Assembly: GCF_039511225.1 (NCBI RefSeq)
Contig: NZ_CP154261.1
Coordinates: forward strand, 1,178,001-1,242,000
DNA: 64,000 bases
Origin: Sphingobacterium multivorum
GTDB lineage: Bacteria; Bacteroidota; Bacteroidia; Sphingobacteriales; Sphingobacteriaceae
Direction: 5' to 3'
The notes beneath the pieces were generated by a model that searched no databases, had not been told where the DNA came from, and saw nothing but the letters and a program-made list of their open reading frames with translations. Shown here in pieces: positions 52,038 through 61,276 of the stretch. The first letter of the stretch is position 1. Each line of letters opens with the position of its first letter. Position numbers and translations under genes: made by a program.

Positions 52038-52946
52038 ATGATGAACTCTAAATTGAATATCTACCGCAAAGAATGGCTGGACGTTATTTTTGCTGGTCGC
52101 AACAAAATGTACGGAGCTTACGAGTTGCGAAATCTCTCTGATAGAGCAACAAATATGGGTTTGGGAATTGTTGTTTCTTTTGCAGTTTTGCTGATTGCAG
52201 GATCCTATGCATATAATAAATATTTTAAGCAAACTGTTCCGGCCGTGATTTATGAAGTACAAGATATTGGCCCCGACATGCTGGAAGAAATTCAAAAGAA
52301 GGTGGAGGAAAAAGAGGAGGTTCCTGAAGAACCTGTTATGATGCAGGAGAAAGCCCCGCAGCAGGTTGCCCAAGATGTATCCAAATTTGATCTGGTTCGG
52401 ATGCCCGATATAAAAGTGACCGCAGCGAGCAGAGTTACCGAAGAGCTTGTGAGTCAGGATGAGTTGAAAAACCCCAATACAATGACTTCAAGGATCACAT
52501 TGAAAGCAAGTCCATCGGGAACATATATTGCGCGCGGTGAATTTGGTTCTTCAAAAAGAGATGGTGATATTACTGGTTCTAAAGATGGTTCATTATCGGG
52601 AGGCGGAACTGATGATAATGCTAACAATACATTTACATCAGTAGAAATTATGCCAACACCTGTGGGGGGACTGCCTGCTTTTATGAAGTGGATCGCCGAG
52701 AATTACAACTTTCCACAACAGGCCTTAGACCAAGGAGTTTCGGGTGTTATAGAGGTTTCTTTTGTCGTTGAGAAAGATGGATCATTGACAGATATTGCTG
52801 TTAAACGTGATATGAAATTTGGTACGGGAGATGCTGCTATAAACTTATTGAAGAAAGCGAAAAAATGGAAACCTGGGGTGCAAAATGGACTTAAAGTGCG
52901 TGTAGCGTATACTTTACCGATCCGTTTAAGTGCTGTCTCACAATAA
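52038..52946 (+). CDS. TonB family energy-transducing protein
   Basis: The 302-residue protein has a cytoplasmic start typical of Bacteroidota TonB (NIYRKEWLDVIFAGRNKMYGAYELRN), one membrane span (about 44-62), a Glu-rich periplasmic linker (KKVEEKEEVPEEPVMMQEKAPQQ) and a C-terminal TonB domain (about 220-300, PVGGLPAFMKWIAENYNFPQQALDQGVSGVIEVSFVVEKDGSLTDI and KKAKKWKPGVQNG). It couples the proton motive force to outer-membrane receptors such as the SusC proteins in this window. A second ATG immediately follows the first. ExbB/ExbD are not adjacent, so the protein may use a shared motor. Confidence 0.9.
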   Translation: MMNSKLNIYRKEWLDVIFAGRNKMYGAYELRNLSDRATNMGLGIVVSFAVLLIAGSYAYNKYFKQTVPAVIYEVQDIGPDMLEEIQKKVEEKEEVPEEPVMMQEKAPQQVAQDVSKFDLVRMPDIKVTAASRVTEELVSQDELKNPNTMTSRITLKASPSGTYIARGEFGSSKRDGDITGSKDGSLSGGGTDDNANNTFTSVEIMPTPVGGLPAFMKWIAENYNFPQQALDQGVSGVIEVSFVVEKDGSLTDIAVKRDMKFGTGDAAINLLKKAKKWKPGVQNGLKVRVAYTLPIRLSAVSQ

Positions 52947-53076
52947 ATGCTTCTTAACTTTATTTAACAGATCATCAATTAAACTTTCGATAGCCGAGAC
53001 GACTCTTACTGATAAATAAGTTGAAAAAGAGTACTTATTAAAAAGAATGATTGTTGGTTTTATAAAAAATAAAGAA

Positions 53077-53583
53077 ATGAAAAAGTTGATGTTAAGTTTG
53101 GCGCTATCTGGATTGATGTTAGCCGGTTTCGCTCAAGAAAAAAAAGATGTTAAACCAGAAATGAAAGAAGTGCAAGCTTCGGTGCATAAACATAAAATAG
53201 GAAGAATGCACGATAGTTTTCAAAATAAAACTCCAGAGGAAGTTGCTAAAATGAAAACTGATCGCATGGACCAAAAGTTAAAATTTACAGATAAACAGCG
53301 TAAAGATATCTATGCTTTTAATTTGAAGCAAGCAAAGGACCATCAGAAATTAGCTGCTGAACGCAAAGAATATCGAGCAAAAGTGAAAAAACAACGTGTG
53401 GCAGAACATGAAAAAATGATGGGAATGTTAACTCCAGAGCAACAAAAAACGTTAAAGGATTCCTACGCTGAAAATCGTAAAATGCATAAAGAACATTGGA
53501 AAAAAGACAGACAGCTAAAGAAAAGGGACTTTAAAAAGACTGAGATAAATAAAACAAATGATGCTGAAGTTAAAGCTGGTTAA
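53077..53583 (+). CDS. Small exported Lys/Met-rich protein (DUF4890-like)
   Basis: The ATG at 53077 gives 168 residues: a signal peptide (MKKLMLSLALSGLMLAGFAQ) and a very basic, helical mature part with TPEEVAKMKTDRMDQKLKFTDKQRKDIYAF and MMGMLTPEQQKTLKDSY. The two repeats of T-(D/P)-x-Q-x-K/x-x-(I/L) resemble CpxP/Spy-like and DUF4890 periplasmic proteins of Bacteroidota, which are thought to be envelope-stress chaperones. This similarity is by pattern only. An ATG ten codons upstream is rejected since it would mask the signal peptide. It follows the TonB gene by 130 nt and ends at a strong terminator. Confidence 0.75.
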   Translation: MKKLMLSLALSGLMLAGFAQEKKDVKPEMKEVQASVHKHKIGRMHDSFQNKTPEEVAKMKTDRMDQKLKFTDKQRKDIYAFNLKQAKDHQKLAAERKEYRAKVKKQRVAEHEKMMGMLTPEQQKTLKDSYAENRKMHKEHWKKDRQLKKRDFKKTEINKTNDAEVKAG

Positions 53584-53636
53584 GTGTTAAAAAAAAGGAT
53601 AGTTTTCATATTAAATAGTGGTGAGTGTTAGTAGAG

Positions 53637-53657
53637 GAGGGAACCATTGGTTCCCTC
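53637..53657. terminator. Bidirectional terminator between DUF4890-like and lutB-like genes
   Basis: GAGGGAACC (53637-53645) and GGTTCCCTC (53649-53657) form a perfect 9-bp stem with a 3-nt loop, followed by TTTCTTTTTT on the plus strand. Confidence 0.88.
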
Positions 53658-53668
53658 TTTCTTTTTTG

Positions 53669-55057
53669 TTATTCTTTATTTTTTTGATGTTCTTTCCATT
53701 GTTTGGAGAATGATTTATCGGCCAATTTGGGTAGCTCTCGTTGATCTCCCCAAGTTTTCTGAAAGAATTTCTTGAGGAAGAAATTCTTGAATTTTCCGCC
53801 AAAGAAATCAATCAGTTTTCTTCGCATTATCCCGTAGGTGAACCACTGCCATACTTTTTGTTCCGTTTTTGTTGCCAGCCCCTGATCAACGGAATCTTTT
53901 CTGTTGACGAGAAGCATGCGCTGTATGTCAATACCAACGGGGCAGACCTCTGTACATTTGCCGCAGAGTGTGGAGGCGTAGCTCAGGTGTTTGAATTCCT
54001 TCATGCCATTTAAATGCGGCGATATCAACGATCCAATAGGTCCTTGATAAGTCGTTTCATAGGTATGTCCACCGATGTTCTGGTAGATTGGACATACATT
54101 CAGACAGGCGCCACAACGGATGCAGTACAAACCCTGACGTTGTTCTTTCTGCGCTAAGAGCTTGCTGCGGCCATTGTCAAGCAGTATAACATACATTTCT
54201 TCGGGCCCATCTGATTCATAAGGCTGTTTTGGCCCAGTGAGTAGCGTATTGTATACTGTTAGATTTTGACCCGTGCCATGTGTGGACAGGAGTGGCCAAA
54301 AGACTTCTAAATCTTGTACATTGGGAATGATTTTTTCTATTCCAACGACGGCGATATGTGTTTTGGGGAAGGTCGATGTCAATCGGGCGTTTCCTTCATT
54401 TTCGGTAATTGCTATACTTCCAGTTTCGGCAATTAAGAAATTGGCTCCAGTAATCCCAATTTCTGCCGATAGATAGCGATCTCGAAGTAATTCACGGGCC
54501 TTCATTGTAAGTTGCTCCGCAGATGCATCTAGTGGTGTGTCAAATTTTTCGTGAAAAAGCTTGGCAATATCTTCCAGGCTCAAATGCATAGCCGGCGTAA
54601 CAAAATGATAAGGCTTTTGATCCAGCAGCTGAATGATATACTCGCCAAGATCAGTTTCTACAGCTTCAATATTTTTTGAGGCTAGAAAATGATTAAGCTC
54701 GATCTCTTCAGTCGCCATGGATTTTGACTTGACAACAGATTTTGCTTTTTTACGCGCAATGATCGAATAAATTTCGTCCAAGGCTTCCGTGGCGTCATTG
54801 GCCCAAATTACTTTTCCACCTCGAGCCGTGAAATTCGCTTCAAATTGCAACAAATAGCGATCGAGATTTTCCATGACCTTCCATTTGATCAGATTCGCTT
54901 TTATCTTGCTATTTTCAAGGTCTGCAAATTTGCTCTTACCTTTTTCAAAAGCCATGCTGTATTTGTCGATATTGTAATTGATAATATCGCGGTGTTTGGT
55001 GTCAAATGCTTTTTGCGCACTTTCCTTAATAAACGTATTAGCGGTACTCTCTGCCAT
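53669..55057 (-). CDS. lutB: LutB-type iron-sulfur protein (L-lactate oxidation)
   Basis: The 462-residue cytoplasmic protein has an LUD domain (about 55-290, GITGANFLIAETGSIAITENEGNARL, HIAVVGIEKIIP) and two [4Fe-4S] ferredoxin motifs: C312-x2-C315-x2-C318-x3-C322-P and C365-x2-C368-x3-C372-P. LutB acts with LutA and LutC in electron transfer from L-lactate to the quinone pool. Neither partner is adjacent: aspS is upstream and the basic exported protein is convergent. It could be scattered or have been adopted for another NAD/quinone-linked oxidation; the gene symbol is assigned by family. Confidence 0.88.
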   Translation of the reverse strand: MAESTANTFIKESAQKAFDTKHRDIINYNIDKYSMAFEKGKSKFADLENSKIKANLIKWKVMENLDRYLLQFEANFTARGGKVIWANDATEALDEIYSIIARKKAKSVVKSKSMATEEIELNHFLASKNIEAVETDLGEYIIQLLDQKPYHFVTPAMHLSLEDIAKLFHEKFDTPLDASAEQLTMKARELLRDRYLSAEIGITGANFLIAETGSIAITENEGNARLTSTFPKTHIAVVGIEKIIPNVQDLEVFWPLLSTHGTGQNLTVYNTLLTGPKQPYESDGPEEMYVILLDNGRSKLLAQKEQRQGLYCIRCGACLNVCPIYQNIGGHTYETTYQGPIGSLISPHLNGMKEFKHLSYASTLCGKCTEVCPVGIDIQRMLLVNRKDSVDQGLATKTEQKVWQWFTYGIMRRKLIDFFGGKFKNFFLKKFFQKTWGDQRELPKLADKSFSKQWKEHQKNKE

Positions 55058-55153
55058 CTAATCTGCTAATTTTTCACAAAAAAAGTTGGTAAAAATTACC
55101 AACTTTTAAATATACTGTTAATAAATTGTTTCTCGAAAATCGAGTTAAATAAT

Positions 55154-56905
55154 TTATGCTTTTACCGCAATATTTAGACTTAGCTCGTCCAGCTGCTCTT
55201 GGTGAATGGTTGACGGTGCGTCAATCATAACATCTCTTCCCGAGTTGTTTTTTGGGAAGGCAATCACGTCGCGGATGGAATCTAAACCTGCCAATAAGGA
55301 TACGAGTCGGTCAAAACCAAAAGCCAATCCGCCATGTGGAGGAGCACCGAAGGTAAAGGCCTCCATCAGGAATCCAAATTGTTTTTTTGCTTCTTCAGGA
55401 CTGAATCCTAGATGTTTGAACATGATCGATTGCAGCTCCCTGTCGTGGATACGGATTGATCCACCACCGACTTCTACACCGTTTAAAACAAAGTCATAAG
55501 CATTTGCTCTTACTTCCCCAGGATTGGTATCTAAAAGCGGGATGTCTTCCGGTTTTGGTGAAGTGAACGGGTGGTGCATTGCATGGAAGCGGCCATTTTC
55601 TTCGTCCCATTCCAATAGGGGAAAATCAACGACCCATAATGGTGCAAAGGTTTCTTTGTTGCGGAAACCAAGTTGTGATGCAACTTCAAGGCGTAGTTCA
55701 TTGAGTTGTTTGCGAACTTTGTCTGTTCCACCAGCCATAATTAACAATAGGTCGCCAGGTTTCGCGTGGAACGCAGCTGCAATGGCAGTTAGTTGTTCTG
55801 GTGTAAAAAATTTATCTACAGAGGACTTCACTGAACCATCTTCATTCACGCGTGCATATACCAATCCTGTTGCGCCAATTTGTGGACGTTTGATGAAATC
55901 TGTCAACGCATCCAATTGTTTTCTGGTGTAATGTGCACAGTTTTCAGCGTTGATACCAACAACTAATTCTGCGGCATCAAATACAGGAAAACCTTTTCCT
56001 TTGGCGACCTCGTTTAGTTCAACAAACTGCATTCCGAAACGGATATCTGGTTTGTCTGATCCGTAAAGGCGCATCGCATCCGCGTAAGTCATACGAGGAA
56101 CAGTACCTAGGTCAATTCCTTTGATTGTTTTGAAGATATGTTTTGCAAGACCTTCGAAGATATTTAACACATCTTCCTGTTCTACAAAAGACATTTCGCA
56201 GTCTATTTGCGTGAATTCTGGTTGGCGATCTGCACGTAAATCTTCATCACGGAAACATTTTACAATTTGGAAATAGCGATCAAAGCCCGAAACCATCAAT
56301 AATTGTTTGAAGGTTTGTGGGGATTGTGGTAACGCATAAAATTCTCCAGGATTCATACGGGAAGGTACGACAAAGTCGCGTGCGCCCTCTGGAGTTGATT
56401 TAATCAGATAAGGGGTTTCTACTTCCAGGAAGTTTTGGGAATCAAGATAACGACGTACCTCTTGGGAGGTTTTATGACGTAAAATCAAGTTTTCACGTAC
56501 GGGGTTACGCCGTAAATCCAGGTATCTGAACTTCATTCTGATGTCATCACCACCATCTGTTTCATCTTCTATTGTAAAAGGAGGTAACTTAGCAGCATTT
56601 AATATTTCAAGATTTGAAACCTTGATTTCAATATCTCCAGTGGAGATTTTAGCATTTTTATTAGAGCGTTCGATAACTTCTCCAGTTACCTTGATGACAT
56701 ATTCTCTTCCGAGCTCACGGGCACTTGCGCGCAAGGAAGCATCATCATCTGCATTGAACGTTAATTGTGTGATACCATATCGGTCTCTAACATCGATGAA
56801 AGTCATACCGCCCAAATCGCGGGATTTTTGAACCCATCCACTTAGGGTAACCGTTTTCCCTAAGTCAGCTAGTGTTAATTCTCCACAAGTGTGTGTTCTG
56901 TGCAT
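55154..56905 (-). CDS. aspS: Aspartate-tRNA ligase
   Basis: The 583-residue class II enzyme charges tRNA-Asp. An OB-fold anticodon-binding domain (about 1-105, [28 protein letters not shown]) is followed by the catalytic core with class II motif 1 region, motif 2 ([20 protein letters not shown]) and motif 3 ([19 protein letters not shown]), and a GAD-type insertion (about 290-410). The length matches bacterial AspRS of 580-590 residues, which is the discriminating or non-discriminating type depending on gene context. It is divergent from mraZ; its upstream region contains boxes resembling the MraZ site in the opposite orientation. Confidence 0.96.
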   Translation of the reverse strand: MHRTHTCGELTLADLGKTVTLSGWVQKSRDLGGMTFIDVRDRYGITQLTFNADDDASLRASARELGREYVIKVTGEVIERSNKNAKISTGDIEIKVSNLEILNAAKLPPFTIEDETDGGDDIRMKFRYLDLRRNPVRENLILRHKTSQEVRRYLDSQNFLEVETPYLIKSTPEGARDFVVPSRMNPGEFYALPQSPQTFKQLLMVSGFDRYFQIVKCFRDEDLRADRQPEFTQIDCEMSFVEQEDVLNIFEGLAKHIFKTIKGIDLGTVPRMTYADAMRLYGSDKPDIRFGMQFVELNEVAKGKGFPVFDAAELVVGINAENCAHYTRKQLDALTDFIKRPQIGATGLVYARVNEDGSVKSSVDKFFTPEQLTAIAAAFHAKPGDLLLIMAGGTDKVRKQLNELRLEVASQLGFRNKETFAPLWVVDFPLLEWDEENGRFHAMHHPFTSPKPEDIPLLDTNPGEVRANAYDFVLNGVEVGGGSIRIHDRELQSIMFKHLGFSPEEAKKQFGFLMEAFTFGAPPHGGLAFGFDRLVSLLAGLDSIRDVIAFPKNNSGRDVMIDAPSTIHQEQLDELSLNIAVKA

Positions 56906-56991
56906 ATCGTTATGAAAATTATATTTGACGCAAAATTATTGGTTTTACTCGACAATAACGAATTCTGTTCAGGTTATTTGAGTAGCGTTCT

Positions 56992-57037
56992 CCCACTTTC
57001 TTCCACATCTTTTGCCGCTGTTTTTGATGTCTCCCAC
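56992..57037 (-). promoter_or_regulatory. MraZ-box-like repeats oriented toward aspS
   Basis: On the minus strand GTGGG occurs at 56996-56992 and GTGGA at 57006-57002 (10-bp period), with another GTGGG at 57037-57033. They lie 87-132 nt upstream of the aspS start. The spacing is less regular than in the mraZ-proximal set. Confidence 0.4.
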
Positions 57038-57274
57038 TTTTCCCCCTTTTTGGGAAAAAAATGAGTGAAATTAGATTTCTAAAGAGTGAATTTTTACAAT
57101 TCGTTATTGGTTTTGACAAAGAAAAGAACGAAAAATCATGTTTCTTGTATTAGCTTGTTTTGTGAGTAAATAGGGGTTTAACTGTTTGTAAATAAGGTTT
57201 TATGGTATTTTTCTTTGACGTCGACTTCCGTTTGTTGTAGCTATTTTTCGATGTGGAAAACTTTTTTATGTGAT

Positions 57275-57300
57275 AAAGTGGGGGAAAGTGGGAGAAAGTG
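57275..57300 (+). promoter_or_regulatory. MraZ box array upstream of mraZ
   Basis: AAAGTG repeats three times at an exact 10-bp period (57275, 57285, 57295). The first two continue as GTGGGGG and GTGGGAG. MraZ is known to bind TGGGN repeats separated by 5 nt upstream of its own gene in other bacteria; this array, 41-66 nt before the mraZ start, fits. Confidence 0.75.
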
Positions 57301-57340
57301 TATACTTTTACATTTAAATTAGAATAGGATAATTGGCGAC

Positions 57341-57802
57341 ATGACTCAGTTGATCGGAGAATTCGAATGCAAGTTAGACACCAAAGGAAGAATGGTGTTG
57401 CCAGCTGCGCTCAAGAGGCAAATGCCTCATGTAGAGCGGGATGGTCTTGTAGTGAATCGCGGTTTTGAGAAGCATTTGGTGTTTTATCCAAGGGAGGAGT
57501 GGGATTTAATGACGGCTAAGCTGGCGAAATTAAATCAGTTCGATCCCAAAGTTCGGGCGTTTGTTCGTGCTTTTACGCGTGGCGCCACAGAATTGACATT
57601 GGATGCTGCGGGTCGTGTTTTATTACCGAAAAGTTTGCTGGAATTTGCGGGAATAAGCACTGAGCTTGTTTTGGCTTGTCAGTTTAATAAAATTGAGGTT
57701 TGGTCAAAAGAGGGGTATGATGAATTGATGGGTGATGGCGGTGTTGAGGATATATCATCTTTGGCGGCAGAGGTAATGGGAGATATTAATTTTGGACTAT
57801 AA
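57341..57802 (+). CDS. mraZ: Transcriptional regulator MraZ
   Basis: The 153-residue protein has two AbrB-like (SpoVT) swapped-hairpin repeats: IGEFECKLDTKGRMVLPA and GATELTLDAAGRVLLPKSL. It forms ring-like oligomers and represses the division and cell-wall cluster by binding the repeats upstream of its own gene, as known in E. coli and Mycoplasma. It is the first gene of the dcw cluster; rsmH begins 4 nt after its stop. Length is typical. Confidence 0.95.
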   Translation: MTQLIGEFECKLDTKGRMVLPAALKRQMPHVERDGLVVNRGFEKHLVFYPREEWDLMTAKLAKLNQFDPKVRAFVRAFTRGATELTLDAAGRVLLPKSLLEFAGISTELVLACQFNKIEVWSKEGYDELMGDGGVEDISSLAAEVMGDINFGL

Positions 57803-57806
57803 GCGT

Positions 57807-58721
57807 ATGGAGAATGTATATCATGTTCCGGTAATGTTGCAAGAATGCATGGATGCATTGGCTATTAAGCCAGATGGTGTTTATGTAGATGTGACTTTTG
57901 GTGGTGGTGGCCATTCTCGGGAGATTCTGAAGAGGTTAGGGCCGAAAGGGAGGCTGTTTGCTTTTGATCAGGATCCGGATGCATTAGAAAATGCAATTGA
58001 CGATCCTCGTTTTACGTTGATACACCAAAACTTTAGGTTTCTAAAGAATAGCCTTCGTTTGGAAGGTGTACGTTCTGTAGATGGTATTTTAGCAGATCTA
58101 GGTGTTTCTTCGCATCAATTCGATGCTGCAGATCGTGGCTTTTCTATTCGCTTTGATGCAGACTTGGATATGCGTATGGATCAGGTGGGCGATTTGGATG
58201 CAAAGTCGCTGTTGGCAACCTATTCGGAGGAGGATCTGCATCGTATTTTTGGTATGTATGGTGAAATCATGAACGCCAAGTCGCTTGCGAAAACAATTGT
58301 TACTGCGCGTTTGTCACAGCCGATCCAGACTGTTGCCGAATTGAAAGAGGTGATTCAACGTATGGTTCCAAAGGGTAAAGAACATAAGTATCATGCACAG
58401 GTATTTCAGGCGCTTCGTATCGAAGTGAATCGCGAGTTGGAGGCCTTGCAGGAATTTTTGTTGCAGACCGTTGATGTACTCCGTGTTGAGGGCCGATTGG
58501 CTGTGATGTCCTATCACTCTTTGGAGGACCGTTTGGTTAAGAATTTTATGGCCAAAGGTAAGTTTAAAGGGGAAGTTGAAAAGGATTTTTTTGGAAATGA
58601 AATTAAGCCATTTCATGTATTGAGCCGTAAAGCAATTACGGCATCTGCACAAGAGTTGGCGGTAAATAATAGATCGCGCAGTGCGAAACTGCGTATTGCT
58701 GAAAAGTTGGATTTGTCTTAA
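57807..58721 (+). CDS. rsmH: 16S rRNA (cytosine-1402-N4)-methyltransferase
   Basis: From ATG at 57807 the product has 304 residues and begins MENVYHVPVMLQECMD, the usual RsmH opening; a TTG five codons upstream overlaps mraZ and is less likely. The SAM motif is VDVTFGGGGHSREIL and the catalytic region has ILADLGVSSHQFD and DRGFSIRFDADLDMRMD. C-terminal NNRSRSAKLRIAEK is also typical. It methylates N4 of C1402 in 16S rRNA and is the standard second gene of the dcw cluster. Confidence 0.96.
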   Translation: MENVYHVPVMLQECMDALAIKPDGVYVDVTFGGGGHSREILKRLGPKGRLFAFDQDPDALENAIDDPRFTLIHQNFRFLKNSLRLEGVRSVDGILADLGVSSHQFDAADRGFSIRFDADLDMRMDQVGDLDAKSLLATYSEEDLHRIFGMYGEIMNAKSLAKTIVTARLSQPIQTVAELKEVIQRMVPKGKEHKYHAQVFQALRIEVNRELEALQEFLLQTVDVLRVEGRLAVMSYHSLEDRLVKNFMAKGKFKGEVEKDFFGNEIKPFHVLSRKAITASAQELAVNNRSRSAKLRIAEKLDLS

Positions 58722-58736
58722 AAATGGAGCGAGAGG

Positions 58737-59150
58737 ATGAGCAGAAATACGATAAGACAGAAAGAATTGAGTGAAGAAGTTCAGGAGGAACTACAAGAAA
58801 CTGTCGAAGAAAAGGCGGAAGAAACAGAAGCGTTTATTAAAACGCTTTTTACCGTTGGAGACCTTTCGTTAAATAAAATATTGCAGTACTTGCCTTTTGG
58901 TGCCTTTATCGCTTTTCTGATGTTGTTATATATTTCCAACCGTCATTTTGCCGAGCGAACTATCCGGAGTATTGATAAAGTGAGTAAAGAGGTAAAGGAA
59001 TTGGGCTGGGATCATAAGTCCCTCTCTGCTGAGCTGATGAAAATGTCTACACAGACAGAAATTGCCAAACGTGTGGATTCTTTGGGGTTGAAAGAGCGTG
59101 TGGAGCCACCGATCAAGGTTGAAGTTATAGAGAATAAAGAAGATAAATAG
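58737..59150 (+). CDS. ftsL: FtsL-like cell division protein
   Basis: The 137-residue bitopic protein has a Glu-rich cytoplasmic N-terminus (about 1-45), a membrane span (LPFGAFIAFLMLLYISNRHFAERTIR, about 51-68), and a periplasmic coiled-coil helix (SIDKVSKEVKELGWDHKSLSAELMKMSTQTEIAKRVDSLGL). This is the layout of FtsL of Bacteroidota, which links FtsI and FtsQ in the divisome. Sequence similarity between FtsL proteins is low, so position between rsmH and the PBP gene is the main support. It lies 15 nt after rsmH and 8 nt before the PBP gene. Confidence 0.9.
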   Translation: MSRNTIRQKELSEEVQEELQETVEEKAEETEAFIKTLFTVGDLSLNKILQYLPFGAFIAFLMLLYISNRHFAERTIRSIDKVSKEVKELGWDHKSLSAELMKMSTQTEIAKRVDSLGLKERVEPPIKVEVIENKEDK

Positions 59151-59158
59151 GAAGAGTT

Positions 59159-61276
59159 ATGAGTATCAGAAATACGATTCTTGTTCGTGTCTACTTTGCT
59201 TTTGGGCTTATCGTGCTACTTGCGTTTTTGGTATTTGGAAAAATGACCAAGTTGCAGTATGTCGATGGAGAGCATTGGAAAGCTTTAGCGGATAGCCTTT
59301 CTATTCAGGAACGAGAGGTGGAAGCTGCTCGTGGTAATATTTATTCAAACGACGGAAGCTTATTGGCTACTTCAGTGCCTGAATATGAACTTCGTTTTGA
59401 TGCAATGGCGATTTCCGAAGAGGATGAGGAGTATTTCAATTTGAAAGTTGACTCCTTGGCTATTAAACTTGCTGATTTTTTTAAAGATAAATCATCTCGA
59501 CAGTATTTGACATTATTAAAACAGGCGCGGAACAAAAAACAGCGCTACTTGTTGCTCAAACGCAATGTGTCACATCAGGATTTAAAACGGGTAAAACAAT
59601 TTCCTTTACTTAAATCTGCTCGTGTCAATAAGGAACGGTTTCCAAGTTGTTTGATTACAGATAGGCAGAATAAGCGCATTTTACCTTTTGTCAATCTTGC
59701 TGCAAGAACCATCGGTTATAAAAATGTGAAAGAAAATATTCATGTTGGATTGGAAGGGGCATATGGAGAATATATCGACGGAAAAAGTGGGAAGAGGTTG
59801 ATGCAACGTATTGCTGGTGGGGTATGGATTCCTGTTAACAAAGATATTGAGGTTGCTCCGGTTGATGGGTCTGATATTATTTCTACCATTGATGTAAATA
59901 TGCAGGATATGGCTCAAAGGGCGCTGGAGAAGCAAATGATTACGAGTAATGCGGATGAGGGCTGTGTGGTGATGATGGAAGTGAAAACAGGGGAGGTGCG
60001 TGCGGTAGCCAATTTTATGCGCGATAAAGATGGAGTCTATCGTGAAAAGTTCAATCTTGCGATTGCGCAAAGTGCAGATCCAGGTTCAACGTTTAAGTTG
60101 GCTTCTTATTTGGCTTTGATTGATGATAAGAAAATAGACTCGAGTACAACAGTGAATATTGGTAATGGTAATTGGCCAATTTATAAGCATACGATTCGTG
60201 ATTCACATGCGCCTAAGAAGTCTATAATTTCAGCGAAAAGGGCTTTTGAGGAGTCGTCCAATGTCGGTGTTACGAAGTTTGTATATCAAGCCTATAAGGA
60301 TAACCCGGATCAGTTTACATCAAAGCTACATTCTTTTGGTTTTGGTAAGACGCTCGATCTACAGATTCCGGGGGAAGGTATACCCTTGGTGAAAACGTCG
60401 AAAAGTAAAAGCTGGAGCGGGTTGTCGCTGGTACAGATGGCTTACGGCTATGAAATGAAAATTACGCCATTGCAAACGTTGACATTTTATAATGCTGTCG
60501 CAAATAACGGGAAGTTGATAGCGCCGCTATTTGTTAAGGAAATTCGGCATTTAGGAAATACAATTCAAACGTTTCAAGCGAAAGTGATTAACGAAAAGAT
60601 CGCTTCGGATCATGCTTTAGCAGAGGTGCGGGGAATGATGGAAGGTGTTATGACTGAAGGGACAGGTAGAAGTGTTGCTAGTCCGTTGTATAGCTCTGGT
60701 GGTAAAACAGGTACAGCACAGATGGCTGACGGCTCGAGAGGATACGGTGCTAGACGATATCAATCTTCATTCGCTGGATATTTTCCGGCTGAAGATCCAA
60801 AATATTCCATTATTGTGGTAATTCGTAACCCGAGAAATGGATACTATGGTGCATCGATTGCTGGACCCGTGTTTAAAGAGCTTGCAGACATGGTATATGC
60901 AAACGATATGGAAATGGAGGGGAAAAAGACGTTTAAAGCAGTCAATGTAGGCGGAAGAATGCCATTGACTTTGCAGGGTTCGAAGGAAGCTAGTAAAAAA
61001 GTGTACGATAGATTGGGGATTAATACCGTGAATTGGGATACGATCGCGCGGGGAGAGGTGGATAGCTCTACACGAGGCGTACCATTCATGGATTTAAAAT
61101 ATAAAGAAGGAATTGTTCCGAATGTGGTTGGCATGGGGTTGATGGATGCTTTATATGTTGTGGAGAATGCCGGATTTAAGGCGCACGTGACGGGAAAAGG
61201 AAGAGTTGGAATGCAGTCGTTAGCTGCGGGGCAGAAACTGCCTTTTGGAACGGCGATAAATTTAGAACTTAAGTAA
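59159..61276 (+). CDS. ftsI: Division-specific transpeptidase PBP3 (FtsI) with C-terminal PASTA domain
   Basis: The 705-residue class B PBP has an N-terminal membrane helix (about 8-26), a dimerisation domain (REVEAARGNIYSNDGSLLATSVPEYELRFD) and a transpeptidase domain with S310-T-F-K313, S366-S-N368 and K516-T-G-T519. A single PASTA domain (about 640-705, IVPNVVGMGLMDALYVVENAGFKAHV) closes it. It cross-links septal peptidoglycan, the target of several beta-lactams. It ends with TAA directly followed by the murE ATG, so translation is coupled. Confidence 0.96.
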   Translation: MSIRNTILVRVYFAFGLIVLLAFLVFGKMTKLQYVDGEHWKALADSLSIQEREVEAARGNIYSNDGSLLATSVPEYELRFDAMAISEEDEEYFNLKVDSLAIKLADFFKDKSSRQYLTLLKQARNKKQRYLLLKRNVSHQDLKRVKQFPLLKSARVNKERFPSCLITDRQNKRILPFVNLAARTIGYKNVKENIHVGLEGAYGEYIDGKSGKRLMQRIAGGVWIPVNKDIEVAPVDGSDIISTIDVNMQDMAQRALEKQMITSNADEGCVVMMEVKTGEVRAVANFMRDKDGVYREKFNLAIAQSADPGSTFKLASYLALIDDKKIDSSTTVNIGNGNWPIYKHTIRDSHAPKKSIISAKRAFEESSNVGVTKFVYQAYKDNPDQFTSKLHSFGFGKTLDLQIPGEGIPLVKTSKSKSWSGLSLVQMAYGYEMKITPLQTLTFYNAVANNGKLIAPLFVKEIRHLGNTIQTFQAKVINEKIASDHALAEVRGMMEGVMTEGTGRSVASPLYSSGGKTGTAQMADGSRGYGARRYQSSFAGYFPAEDPKYSIIVVIRNPRNGYYGASIAGPVFKELADMVYANDMEMEGKKTFKAVNVGGRMPLTLQGSKEASKKVYDRLGINTVNWDTIARGEVDSSTRGVPFMDLKYKEGIVPNVVGMGLMDALYVVENAGFKAHVTGKGRVGMQSLAAGQKLPFGTAINLELK

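Larger units (their letters stand above)
56906..57340. other. Divergent aspS/mraZ control region
   Basis: The 435-bp region holds no gene. Its notable content is two sets of GTGGG-type repeats in opposite orientation (56992-57037 toward aspS, 57275-57300 toward mraZ) plus AT-rich DNA between them. Confidence 0.7.
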
